A stretch of DNA of 64,000 nucleotides. Source: Halohasta litchfieldiae. Its GTDB lineage: Archaea; Halobacteriota; Halobacteria; Halobacteriales; Haloferacaceae. The notes below the pieces were generated by a model, which saw nothing but the letters and a program-made list of their open reading frames with translations, was not told the origin of the DNA and did no database searches. Every line of letters starts with the position of its first letter. Position 1 is the first letter of the stretch. The stretch is from positions 2,728,001-2,792,000 of the forward strand of contig NZ_CP024845.1 in the NCBI RefSeq assembly GCF_002788215.1, in the 5' to 3' direction. Below are positions 17,828-26,728 of the stretch, piece after piece. Both the position numbers and the translations under genes were made by a program.

Positions 17828-18208
17828 ATGGAATATACTAGTTCTGATCCAACGACAAACGGTGTAGAGAGTGCTATCAAGAAAATGAATTGGGAGGAAC
17901 CAGGAATGTATCGTGTTGAGTGGAGCAGTAGTGAGAAATGGGATTTTGACTCCGCTTATGCAGTTCAAGAATTTCGATTTGGAGAGGGAGCTAGAGCACA
18001 AATGTTGTTAATCGGGCCCCGTGGTGGAGAATATTTAATTGACTCAAATCCTACGGGACGGCCAAAAGTGATCCAACTCCGTTCAGATGGATATGAAAGT
18101 GAGGACCGACTTGCCGAAATTAAAATCTTCTCAGAGGATTTCAATTGGCGGCATCGAGTGCTGAGAGCTATTGAGGGTGCTACTGACAAAATCCCCGAAC
18201 GATCTTAG
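17828..18208 (+). CDS. Hypothetical protein in AT-rich island
   Basis: A 126-residue protein of unknown function (MEYTSSDPTTNGVESAIKKMNWEEPGMYRVEWSSSEKW...). The middle part looks like a small beta domain (AVQEFRFGEGARAQMLLIGPRGGEYLIDSN) and the C-terminus is helical (RLAEIKIFSEDFNWRHRVLRAIEGA). Codon use is AT-rich compared with the core, in line with transferred DNA. It converges with the larger gene at 18259. Confidence 0.6.
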   Translation: MEYTSSDPTTNGVESAIKKMNWEEPGMYRVEWSSSEKWDFDSAYAVQEFRFGEGARAQMLLIGPRGGEYLIDSNPTGRPKVIQLRSDGYESEDRLAEIKIFSEDFNWRHRVLRAIEGATDKIPERS

Positions 18209-18258
18209 AAGTTTAGAAGTCTAATAGAATATCGACATTTAAGCATTTTTAAAGAATA

Positions 18259-19644
18259 CTATTCTAACATTTCGCCAAGTGATTTGACACCTTCATTAGA
18301 AAATATCTGTTCCGGATCAACCTCACGCAGTGGTGAATCTTGGGGTACATAGCTGTACAGTAATCCTGCGGATGCTCCGGCTATAGCCCCTTGTTTTGAG
18401 GTTAATGGAGATTCTGGTCGTTTTCCGAGCTCAATCCCAGCCTCAGCACCCTTCATAATTGTTTCTGGACTAGTTCTCTCAACTAAATGCTTGTATGACA
18501 CCGGCATAATCTGCTCAGCCATATATCGTGAGGCACCAATACTAGCACCTACACGCTCAGAACTGAAATCAGCCATGTTGAATCGGCTACCGAGATCTGC
18601 ATTGGCAAGTCCTCGATCCAGGAGTTCATCGGGATCAATTGATATTGAGTCTCCAGAAATAGTGTGATGTGCTTTGAGCGTTGTTCCCATCAATGTGGTT
18701 AGACCAACTGTTATTGGAGTTGAATAAGGGACAAATTTTGCGTATTGGAGTGCTTGCCCCCCTACTCTCAGTCCTGTTCGAATTGATTCGTACCAATCTA
18801 CACTTTCTCGGTTGGTCCGGATATTATCCAAAACAGATCGGTCAATTACATCATTAGTAGTCTGATTTACTCTGTTCGTGTTTCCTGAATCCTGTGAAGG
18901 ATCATCATGGTTTTTGCCACTCCGACCGCGAAGAGTTTTCACCTGATCAGATGTAACTGCCAAATCTTCTATAAACCTAACTGTACTATTGACATCCGAA
19001 CGTTCTGTCTCCGGGTGAAGATAAATCTCGAATTTGGCATCTACAGTGGTTAATTTGAGTTTGAATACAACTTCGACATCACTTGTAACGGGCTCCGTAT
19101 CCTCAGTAAACCATTCTTGGTGAGCTGGTGGTGATACGATCGCCTCAATATCAACTATTTTGGAAATTGGAGCGGAAGCTAAGTAATCCCCATCTGAATC
19201 TCCAAGGATGAACAAAACACGTTTGTCAGTTACGATGACGAATGGGCGGTACCCACTGTCAGCAATCATACCGTGAGTGCTTCGTTCATCTCGAAGATAG
19301 CGACTTTCTTCACGGTCTCGAATCACAACATAATTATTTGCTAAGAAGACGTAATGTGGTGATTCATCCGGTAGGAGATAACCAATTAGAGGTCGGTCGT
19401 AGCTTCGACGTTTTTCTAGTCGATCTTGAGAAAGGAGGCGAGAAAAGAATCCTGTCTTTTGGGCAGTCAACCGTTCAGTCGAAACAGTTTCTGACTCTGC
19501 TTGAGAGACGATTCTCTGGACATATTCATGATCCCACCAATTTGGATCCTCTGGATACGAAACTTGCCCAGTTTCGTGGTTGCATTCCGGGCATTCGCTG
19601 ACAACCGACGGTATTGACTTCCCACATGAAGTACAAATATGCAT
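18259..19644 (-). CDS. Zinc-ribbon plus PH-like domain protein, unknown function
   Basis: The 461-residue protein begins with a zinc ribbon of four cysteines (HICTSCGKS... ECPECNHE). A linker and then a region typical of bacterial/archaeal PH-like domains follow (GYLLPDESPHYVFLANNYVVIRD, RPFVIVTDKRVLFILGD, ISKIVDIEAI). The C-terminal 180 residues are rich in Gly and small residues, with an amphipathic pattern (KQGAIAGASAGLLYSYVP) that may insert into or lie on membranes. Proteins of this plan occur on haloarchaeal islands. It may be membrane- or stress-associated, but no activity can be assigned. AT-rich codon use. Confidence 0.65.
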   Translation of the reverse strand: MHICTSCGKSIPSVVSECPECNHETGQVSYPEDPNWWDHEYVQRIVSQAESETVSTERLTAQKTGFFSRLLSQDRLEKRRSYDRPLIGYLLPDESPHYVFLANNYVVIRDREESRYLRDERSTHGMIADSGYRPFVIVTDKRVLFILGDSDGDYLASAPISKIVDIEAIVSPPAHQEWFTEDTEPVTSDVEVVFKLKLTTVDAKFEIYLHPETERSDVNSTVRFIEDLAVTSDQVKTLRGRSGKNHDDPSQDSGNTNRVNQTTNDVIDRSVLDNIRTNRESVDWYESIRTGLRVGGQALQYAKFVPYSTPITVGLTTLMGTTLKAHHTISGDSISIDPDELLDRGLANADLGSRFNMADFSSERVGASIGASRYMAEQIMPVSYKHLVERTSPETIMKGAEAGIELGKRPESPLTSKQGAIAGASAGLLYSYVPQDSPLREVDPEQIFSNEGVKSLGEMLE

Positions 19645-19802
19645 TATTCACATATACTTATTGAGATATTTGTATGTGACGAATTACCTTTATTAATGAT
19701 ATCAATCGCCCTATTGTGTTGGCTGGGCTTGCCTACAAGAATGCACTCGGTCGTCCAGTCAAGTCCAGCAACCCGGTGAGGATCAGTTCAACATACGGGT
19801 GA

Positions 19803-19985
19803 AACACAGACATACTCGCCAACGCATCACACTACCAACTAGCGGGCACCCTCAGCGATGATACAGAAATCGCGTTGTGTATCGCCCGAAGTCTCGTCGA
19901 CGAAGGCCTGTATTCATCAGCTAGTGATGAGGTGTTCAAGCGTATCCGAATGATTCACTGCAAAACACGTCGACACGATCTTTAA
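19803..19985 (+). pseudogene. C-terminal relic of an unknown gene, carrying the right repeat copy
   Basis: An open stretch of 60 codons without a start reads NTDILANASHYQLAGTLSD then DTEIALCIARSLVDEGLYSS and ASDEVFKRIRM to a stop at 19983-19985. The same C-terminal segment (GLYSSANDEVFRA) is readable across the left repeat at 17494-17527. It looks like the tail of a gene cut by recombination. The rest of 19645-20186 holds nothing I recognise. Confidence 0.4.
19903..19936. repeat. 34-bp direct repeat, right copy
   Basis: Partner of 17494-17527 with 32 of 34 identical positions. Here the sequence continues an open reading frame on both sides rather than a tRNA-like arm. Confidence 0.6.
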
Positions 19986-20186
19986 ATTCCGTTTGTTGAG
20001 AAGATGTGAATTCGAATCCAGTTCCGCTAGATTCATTTTGAAACATATCTTTCCACGACGGAGTAATGGATCAAGTTCTAGGACGAAGCGTTAGACTTGG
20101 CACAACCTATGATTGTCATTCTGCATGATAATTGCACCACTCATACGCTTCCCTGAAAGTCCAAAACGTATCTGTGGACGAAATTG

Positions 20187-20636
20187 TTACTCTGTCCAGA
20201 AGCCTCGCTGGCGGTCTTCGATCTCGGTGAGAGCCATCGAAAGGACATCACGCCAATCGCGTGGATGTGTTGTATCAGTTCCTGGTGTCGGTGCATCCGG
20301 ACCCGGATGGATGTGATCTAGCGTGTTATGAGTTGAGGGATGTCGGTCCCACCGATGATCGAAGGCATCGTCACCGTGGTCTTCGTGGTAATGCAGCGAG
20401 AAATCACCGTTCTCGTACCACGCAATCTCTAATCGGGACGTCTGAACGCTCTCAGGATAAAATGTAGAATCATACACGCACACCAACCGATCCGGTGCGA
20501 ACTCGGGTTGTTCATCGATTCGACGAAACCGCCTGTCGGAACCGAATCGCTCTTTGATCACGGCCAGGCGTTCAAAATCAACCGGCGCACCACTCTCCTC
20601 GTCAGTCGGTCCGACACGGTCGTCCGTGTCAGTCAT
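20187..20636 (-). CDS. TumE-like protein, putative toxin of a toxin/antitoxin-type pair
   Basis: The 149-residue protein has a central block DRLVCVYDSTFYPESVQTSRLEIAWYENGDFSLHYHEDHGD, then WDRHPSTHNTLDHIHPGPDA. This is the His-rich pattern of TumE/DUF6516-type proteins common in Halobacteria, and it ends in a helix (WRDVLSMALTEIEDRQRGFW). The conserved Asp/His set suggests an RNA-acting or metal-binding fold. The gene overlaps the upstream helix-turn-helix gene by 4 bp (ATGA), so the two are translated together, as in toxin/antitoxin modules. Confidence 0.65.
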   Translation of the reverse strand: MTDTDDRVGPTDEESGAPVDFERLAVIKERFGSDRRFRRIDEQPEFAPDRLVCVYDSTFYPESVQTSRLEIAWYENGDFSLHYHEDHGDDAFDHRWDRHPSTHNTLDHIHPGPDAPTPGTDTTHPRDWRDVLSMALTEIEDRQRGFWTE

Positions 20637-21208
20637 ACGGCAGTCGATTGATCAACGTGATCACCAGCGCCACTCGCCAGTGCTCGTTCAAGCAACGTAA
20701 TCCGTCGACGAGTTGTTTTCCACGCTGAAACTGCCTCCCACACATCCTCCACCGAACGATCAGTGTCTGCTGCAGCGTTCGTGAGTGATACGGCCTCGGG
20801 AACTGCAACATCGAACTGTTCGGTATACGCTTCGTCACGCTCGGTTTCGGTCTTCAAGAACTCAAGTAACCTCCCGGATGTGTACTGGTCTCGAAGTTTC
20901 TGCACGCGACGCCAGTTCAAATACGCTTGATTCCGCTGGTAGGTTGCTGGCGAGTCGGTGACCTGCTTGACGATTCCCATCCGTTCGAACCACTCTAAGT
21001 ACTCTCGGGCAGCATCAACCCCGTGACCTGCGAGCTCAGCAACTTCGCTCGCCGTCGACGGGCTATCCAATCCAAGGATAGCATCGAAGAAATCATCGCG
21101 TGTTCGGTCTCCTCGAACAAGTTCTTCGGGTGGCGTCAGCGCATCGAAATCCGGCGACTTAACGCGCTCGTCAGCGTCTGTGGTCTGTTCGGGGCGCGGT
21201 TCGTCCAT
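20633..21208 (-). CDS. Winged-helix protein (DUF7342-like), partner of the TumE-like gene
   Basis: The 191-residue protein starts MDEPRPEQTTDADERVKSPD and has a helix-turn-helix near residues 45-85 (GLDSPSTASEVAELAGHGVDAAREYLEWFERMGIVKQV), followed by a helical C-terminal part. Such proteins sit next to TumE-like genes in many haloarchaea and probably act as DNA-binding antitoxin or autoregulator. ATG at 21208 is preferred to a GTG at 21229. The end overlaps the downstream gene by ATGA. Confidence 0.65.
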   Translation of the reverse strand: MDEPRPEQTTDADERVKSPDFDALTPPEELVRGDRTRDDFFDAILGLDSPSTASEVAELAGHGVDAAREYLEWFERMGIVKQVTDSPATYQRNQAYLNWRRVQKLRDQYTSGRLLEFLKTETERDEAYTEQFDVAVPEAVSLTNAAADTDRSVEDVWEAVSAWKTTRRRITLLERALASGAGDHVDQSTAV

Positions 21209-22309
21209 ACCGATCCTAAACTCTAACACGGAATAAATCTTTGTTTGCTGGGAATAATCCGGTTACAACAGTCTTTGAATATCAATACACAACCTGTCGA
21301 CTATTCTTATACAATTACTAACCGTAGTATTCAGTATGGGTTCTACACCGAAATGGTTCACCACAAAAATTATCAGGTAGAACTCAAATTTTATTTACAT
21401 TTCATAGGTATGAATCCAATCAGGCAATCACACGCTCTTTTGAGACGTTTCCAGTGTTTTTGAGACGTTTTGTGGAACTACACAATAAACACGGTTTGAA
21501 TCACTTGTACGAGACAAGTTGTGAGGTGCTTTTGAGACGAATAAACTGTTTTTGGAACATTATTCGTGGATGATGAGTAATCTCCTTCTCTGAGAGTCCA
21601 ATCTTTGGGTGTTCAAACAGATTTTCTGCCAGCTAAATGTTCCAAATAGCTCTTAAATTCTGTTTTGGTACATTAGATTTGAGGATATTTATCCGTATAC
21701 ATGTGTCACTGAGAGCTTGGTGTTGTCCGGTTGTTGATCTTCGTATGTAGAGGGTGTTTTTATTGGTCGTTTGATGTGTATTATTGTGGACTGGTTTGCT
21801 TAGCAGGGCCTGAGTGAGACTAGTCTGAATTCGTGTGAGAATACTTGGTATGGAAGCAATCGGAGTCAACTACCCTACCCTGAGCGCCTGCAGCGCTCTG
21901 AGAGTGGGGCTTGCGTGCGGCTTCTCGGGATAGGATTCATCTCGACGAAAGACGTTTGTGGCGCACGGCCAAACGCCAGCAGCAATTTGATTAGACGTGA
22001 CCTCCACTTTATCCCGCGACCGAGATCACGGTGACGGAGAGGCACGTGGCGTCACGTTCACTTCCTCGGTCCGTCTTTCGGGGGTGGTTGATTGCGAGAC
22101 CCGTCTACGCCGAGAAACGTACCGTGGCCTCGTTGGCACGTGGCCCTCGCGGACTGTCTGTGGCCCATCATGGATACTCAAAAGGTCGTCGCACTTGGAT
22201 ATTAACATTCACACGCTCTTTTTTCCTCCTTTCTGCTTGCTCCGCTCGCCCTTGGAAGGAGATTTCACGCTATCACTTCTGTTGAAGTAACTTCCTAGTC
22301 GTGTGTTCG
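21209..22309. other. 1.1-kb region without a convincing gene
   Basis: The left 650 bp are AT-rich and contain three copies of TTTTGAGACG (about 21438-21540) and several GTTTTGGAAC/GTTCCAAA-like words, which look like decayed repeats. The middle holds a strong cruciform (21874-21934). The right part (21990-22300) is GC-rich, but every frame lacks codon bias and known motifs. It may be a degraded mobile-element end. Confidence 0.4.
21874..21934. repeat. Long imperfect inverted repeat with inner perfect hairpin
   Basis: CCTACCCTGAG (21874-21884) pairs with CTCGGGATAGG (21924-21934) at 9 of 11 positions. Inside lies the perfect hairpin GAGCGC-CTGCA-GCGCTC (21882-21898). The arrangement resembles subterminal hairpins of IS200/IS605 elements or a structured RNA; no transposase gene is attached. 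Confidence 0.45.
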
Positions 22310-24616
22310 TTAAACGTGCCCAACGATTTTGTGTTGGTGGTCATTTGTTCCAGCATTGATGTGTTCGGTGTTGAGAGACCGGTACGTGTGGAGTGTATCG
22401 AAGTATTCTCCGAGGAATTCTTCGGCGATTAGTTCCCGCTCCCAGTTTGATCGGCCATATGAGTCTGCAGTAGAGTCAGGGAATGTTTTGAAGTCAAGAT
22501 GATTTGGATCGTTCAAATGATTCATCACTCTCCAGAGGTGTTGACTGTTCGGGGTGATAAACCATGTTTCGATTGTTTCTGAGAGTGCAGAGAGTTTTTG
22601 AACGCATCGTTGTGATTTTGATGCTGCATTTGATGCTGTTTCGACACCAACTGCGTACTTTGGAGTTGTTCCGTTGAATGCGATAACGTCGACACGCGTT
22701 GAAAACAAGTGTTGGTCGGCGAGTGCTGGTTCGCAAAGAGTTCCGCGGAGTCGCCAGAGGTCGCAGTACCGAATGACTCGTGTCACGTCTGGCTTTGCGG
22801 CGAGTGCGGCAGCGCAGTAATCAACGCCTTTGCGATGCAGAGATTTCTCACTCGGTGTTTTTTCGCCGTACCCGTCGTGTGAGATGTTTTCGATCCCTAA
22901 ATCACGGCGTTTTCGGTACGGAACGGTGTACAAGACGTCGGTGCCTTCGGTGTGTTTTTCCAGCCATTTATCATCAATTAATTTCGCTTCATTGATTTGT
23001 AACTCGTTTCCGTCTGCATCGTATCTTAACGGCCGCATGCTGCGCGTCAGGGATGCGTTATTGAGTAATCGCTCCATTGCTAAGCTGATCCGGGTGAGGA
23101 AAACGACTTCGTCGCATGTGAGACGTTGGAACGATTCTGCGTCGACGAGTGGTTCAGTGTCGTGCAGTGCGGTGACCGCGGGTTGGGTTGTGACTGCGGT
23201 TCGTTGGGCGTGCGTTAATTGCGTCTCGTACGGTTGTAGGTGCGCCTGTGAGTATTTACGTGGGAGAACCGGGCGAATTCCTTGGCTTCGGTGTCTGTTA
23301 GGTGCTTGTTGTCCGCGTTTAGCTTGACTTTGTTTAGCGAGAGTCACCTGATACTGTTCCCAAGGGTTTACTCTCATTCGGGGGTGATATGGAGAGGGTT
23401 TCGGTGCCGGGATGGTACAGTCGAGTGCGTTACTGTTTGAGTGGTTGAAGACTCTGAACTGGTCGTTCGCGGCGGCTTGAAGCGCGTTTTGCAGTGTCTC
23501 TTTCGTTCCAATATCGTTCCCTGGGCGGTGTGGCGCTGGGAAAAACGTTCGAATCCGGTCGAACAACGTGTTGATACGTATTGGTTTACCGAATTCAAGA
23601 TCGGTGTTCGCGCGGATACAATCAATGACAGTGATGAGTCGTTTATCTTCGATCTCTATTGAATGGTTCGTGAGTGTTGAGTCCGTACTGGTTGTCCAGT
23701 TGCGTTTTGGGTTCTCTGTGTTTGTGGTCCCGTAGTACGGTATGAAGACCGTGCTTTTCGATTGGAAACGTGTGAATAAGTCTTCGTCAACGTTCGGGGT
23801 TGCCGTTACGAGACGGGTTAGGTCGTGTGATGTGAGTGTGTTGTACGCGATGCTGACGAGTTTTCCCCATGCGTGCCATGCGTATTCAGCGAGATGCAGC
23901 CGGAACTGTTTTTGCGGGATCTCGAAACCACCACGTTTGAATTCCACGTACGAGAGTCGCTCAGGGTAGTCGTGACCGATTTGACTCTCTGATTTCTGGA
24001 GTAGTTGGCAACATCGAGAAATGTGGTCGCTTGGGATACGGATATCTCCGTTGTCAGTGATTTCCACTCGGTTTTTGTACCGCTGGTGAACGGCTTCAGA
24101 ATCCGTCTCTGTGTACGTTTGGTAGTCCGTGTTTTTCGTTGAGTCTGCTGAGTCTGGTGCGAGTAGTACTGCTGCGATTTCTGATTGGAGTTCTGTTGGG
24201 AGTTCCTGTTCGAAAAAATCGGTGAGTGTGGCGATGTAATATTCACGCGCGTTGAGTTCGAACCATGTGAGGCCGGGATGTTTCAGTAATGGTTGTTGAA
24301 GCATGCGTCGTTCGGCGCTCTGTTCTGGTTCTCGTGTTTCGTATTTCGTTCCAACAAGTGGGTCTGCATGTTGGATGCGAAGCGGGGTGACTGCCGGGAA
24401 CGTTACGAGTTCTTGTACTGTGTTAATTCCAGTAACAGTTTGCGGCGTGATGTTTACATGGGCAAGCCCGGTTCGCACATACTGTTCGAACCTGTCTGCG
24501 TTAGTGAGGAGGGCTTCAGGCTCGTTTCGAAATAACGCTTCAAGTGACTCTCGCGGACAATCTAACGGGAGGAATGCTGCTCTGACAGCATCTCGCGTGT
24601 TTTTTACCGGGTTCAT
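22310..24616 (-). CDS. Large protein of unknown function, possible replication-relaxation or nuclease-like C-terminus
   Basis: This 768-residue protein is not recognisable over most of its length. Near residues 590-700 there is a block HRKGVDYCAAALAA... then STRVDVIAFNGTTPKYAVGVETASNAASKSQRCVQKLSAL. The order Asp-Val-Ile-x-Phe, a strand ending in Val-Glu, then a Lys-containing helix resembles the PD-(D/E)XK-like layout of 'replication-relaxation' proteins of plasmids. Before the IS insertion at 24672 this gene overlapped the upstream gene by ATGA, so the two formed an operon. The insertion now separates it from its original promoter. Composition is lower in GC than the core, suggesting plasmid or integrated-element origin. 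Confidence 0.6.
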   Translation of the reverse strand: MNPVKNTRDAVRAAFLPLDCPRESLEALFRNEPEALLTNADRFEQYVRTGLAHVNITPQTVTGINTVQELVTFPAVTPLRIQHADPLVGTKYETREPEQSAERRMLQQPLLKHPGLTWFELNAREYYIATLTDFFEQELPTELQSEIAAVLLAPDSADSTKNTDYQTYTETDSEAVHQRYKNRVEITDNGDIRIPSDHISRCCQLLQKSESQIGHDYPERLSYVEFKRGGFEIPQKQFRLHLAEYAWHAWGKLVSIAYNTLTSHDLTRLVTATPNVDEDLFTRFQSKSTVFIPYYGTTNTENPKRNWTTSTDSTLTNHSIEIEDKRLITVIDCIRANTDLEFGKPIRINTLFDRIRTFFPAPHRPGNDIGTKETLQNALQAAANDQFRVFNHSNSNALDCTIPAPKPSPYHPRMRVNPWEQYQVTLAKQSQAKRGQQAPNRHRSQGIRPVLPRKYSQAHLQPYETQLTHAQRTAVTTQPAVTALHDTEPLVDAESFQRLTCDEVVFLTRISLAMERLLNNASLTRSMRPLRYDADGNELQINEAKLIDDKWLEKHTEGTDVLYTVPYRKRRDLGIENISHDGYGEKTPSEKSLHRKGVDYCAAALAAKPDVTRVIRYCDLWRLRGTLCEPALADQHLFSTRVDVIAFNGTTPKYAVGVETASNAASKSQRCVQKLSALSETIETWFITPNSQHLWRVMNHLNDPNHLDFKTFPDSTADSYGRSNWERELIAEEFLGEYFDTLHTYRSLNTEHINAGTNDHQHKIVGHV

Positions 24617-24671
24617 TCGCTCACAGAACTGTTTTCTCGGAACTGGTCGGAGAACACATCAACCGGTGTAA

Positions 24672-25740
24672 GAGGGTGTCATAGAAAGCGTCACACACGA
24701 AGACGCAGGATGTTGGAACTGTGTCTACGAGCGCCAGCATCCTGCAAGAGGAGACTTCTATCGACGAGTTCTTCAATGTAATGGCGACCGAGACGCTCGC
24801 GTTGTTCGAGCATCTTGAGTTCGACTTTCTCGAAGAATTCGATGTGTTCGCCCCCGCTCGCCGGGGGCGAACACGAGATCATCACCCACCAGCACTCTTC
24901 CGAGCGTTCCTGCACTGCTACTACAAGAACGTCTACGGCATCCGTCCAGTCACGCGAGAACTCCAGAACACGGTCGTCTGGCTCAGCTGTGGCTTCGATC
25001 GACCGCCGTCGAGAGACGCGGTCGATCGCTTCCTCACCGACCTCGAACACGTCGTCGACGAGGTCTTCGACCGCCTCGTCGAGCAGGCCGCCTGCCGCGG
25101 CCTGCTCGACTTGACCTACTCCATCGATTCCACCGACGTGAGGACGATGCCCGCCGACCAAGACGCGTCGAAAGGCTACGATCCAACCGCCGAAGAGTAC
25201 TACCACGGCTACGGCTGTACGATCGTCTCGACCGGGCAAAAGATCCCGATTGCCGCGGAGTTCACCGAGAGCAAGCAAGCGCCAGAGGAGACGGCGATGC
25301 GCGTCACGTGTGACGCGCTCGCCGTCGAGAAACCGATCTGGATGCTTGGAGACAGCGCCTACGACACGCTCGGCTGGCACGACCACCTGCTGGCCGCAGG
25401 GGTCGTGCCAGTCGCTCCGTACAACGCACGAAACACCGACGATCCGAAAGACATCGAGTACAGGGTCGAAGCCCGCATCGACGAACACAGCGAGGACGTT
25501 CAGCTGAAGCAATCGACGCTAGACGAGACGTACAACCGCCGGAGTGGAGTCGAACGAACCAACGACGCCGTCAAGGACTGCGGCCTCGGGCACGTTCGCG
25601 CCCGAGGCCGCGTCCACGCACGAGCACAAGTGTTCCTCGCGCTGTGCCTTCGTCTCGTTATTGCGATCACCAACGACGAACGCGGAGACAATCCAGGAAG
25701 CACCGTCATCACGCTATGAGAACTATTCTATGACACCCTC
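24672..25740 (+). mobile_element. ISH11-like insertion sequence (IS5/IS4 superfamily)
   Basis: The element is 1069 bp with 15-bp perfect terminal inverted repeats (GAGGGTGTCATAGAA at 24672-24686 and its complement at 25726-25740). A 7-bp target duplication GGTGTAA lies at 24665-24671 and 25741-25747. Size and target length fit the ISH11 group. It sits in the 3' end of the gene that now ends at 25728. Confidence 0.9.
24721..25719 (+). CDS. Transposase of the ISH11-like element
   Basis: The 332-residue DDE transposase starts at a GTG. The catalytic region shows YSIDSTDVRTMP (first Asp), PIWMLGDSAYDTLGWHDHL (second Asp) and NRRSGVERTNDAVKDCGLGHVR (Glu, with the usual Y/R...E...K spacing). The N-terminal part contains the DUF772-like helix region (LFRAFLHCYYKNVYGIRPVTRELQNTVVW). 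The frame is intact and the element ends are perfect, so it may be active. Confidence 0.9.
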   Translation: MSTSASILQEETSIDEFFNVMATETLALFEHLEFDFLEEFDVFAPARRGRTRDHHPPALFRAFLHCYYKNVYGIRPVTRELQNTVVWLSCGFDRPPSRDAVDRFLTDLEHVVDEVFDRLVEQAACRGLLDLTYSIDSTDVRTMPADQDASKGYDPTAEEYYHGYGCTIVSTGQKIPIAAEFTESKQAPEETAMRVTCDALAVEKPIWMLGDSAYDTLGWHDHLLAAGVVPVAPYNARNTDDPKDIEYRVEARIDEHSEDVQLKQSTLDETYNRRSGVERTNDAVKDCGLGHVRARGRVHARAQVFLALCLRLVIAITNDERGDNPGSTVITL

Positions 25741-26728
25741 GGTGTAACGATATCATCAATGAGCTGCTTTGCCGTCACGAACTTGATGTGATCAAGCTCC
25801 GGGACACGTGTCGTGAGTTCATTGTTGACTGCTTGAATGTTCGGTTGGCGACCGTAGTACTCTATCGTGTCCTCAACCGGTGCAGCAGGTGTTGCCAATA
25901 ACTCATCTGCATCAAACTGATAGATGAGTTTGTGTATCGCTTTTCGACTAGGAACAACAACCAACGCGACAGCCGTGGTCGCCCGAATATGTTTCAATTT
26001 AGTCAACAATTCTCTATTGTCTTCATCCTCAATGACACACCCGACGACGGCTATATTCGAGCATGACTCGCCAGTAAATCCAGCGAAATCGAACATGTAA
26101 ATAGAGTCTGCCGATGGTTCTTTTTCGAGGTTTGGTGGTGATTGTGTTTTTGTTTCTCCTTCAGCTACTTGCGGTGAACCAATCACGTGTGGGGCACAAG
26201 CCCAATCAATCACCGGATGGGTAGCAAGCCAGTTACGGGCCTCACAAACGATTGTATTGTGCGCTGTGTGTTGAGCGAACGGAACAGACATTGGGAACTC
26301 AATTTCAGCCCACCGCGGTGGGTTAGACATATCCCACTTCGACATAAGGTTGAACCCATTGTCTGTGTGTCTAAACTGATCAAAGAACGCTTGTGTCACC
26401 GAGAGGACTTTCGCTCGGTATATTTGACCCTCTTTGAGCAAATTTGATTCACGAATCTGCGCTTCAGTAACACTGCCATTAAATCGACCCTCAGCGTTAC
26501 AGAATTCTTGAATCGAGACTCTCTCACTTTCAGTTATATTCCTGAAGATCGGGTATCCAGGAAGCACTTGGTATTGTTGTAACCAAATGAGATGCGTGAA
26601 TACATCGAATGCTTGTCTTTCGTCTGACCGGGCTGGTAAGTGACGAACGATCACGTCAGCTGCAGCAGACAACACGGTTGCTTCGCTGGTTTGCCGGATC
26701 GCAGCGCGGATTTCCTCTAACAGATCCT
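25728..26728 (-). pseudogene. Unknown operon gene truncated at both ends by insertion sequences
   Basis: The reading frame runs from the edge of the ISH3 element (26728, LLEEIRAAIRQTSEATVLSA...) to a stop at 25728 supplied by the ISH11-like repeat. The nearest usable start is GTG at 26675, but coding sequence continues upstream into the IS junction, so the 5' part is missing. At the 3' end, removing the IS restores ...DDIVT-PVDVFSDQFRENSSVSE and a TGA that overlaps the ATG of the 768-residue gene. The C-terminal part (MFDFAGFTGES, then LKHIRATTAVALVVVPSRKAIHKL) resembles the end of the downstream protein, suggesting two related subunits. Function unknown. Confidence 0.65.

Noticed and set aside
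21438-21540. CRISPR-like array from repeated TTTTGAGACG
   Set aside because: Only three 10-bp copies at irregular spacing and no cas genes, so not a CRISPR.
24691-25512. 273-codon minus-strand frame opposite the ISH11-like transposase
   Set aside because: It overlaps a transposase with clear DDE motifs inside a precisely bounded IS; the minus frame is a shadow.
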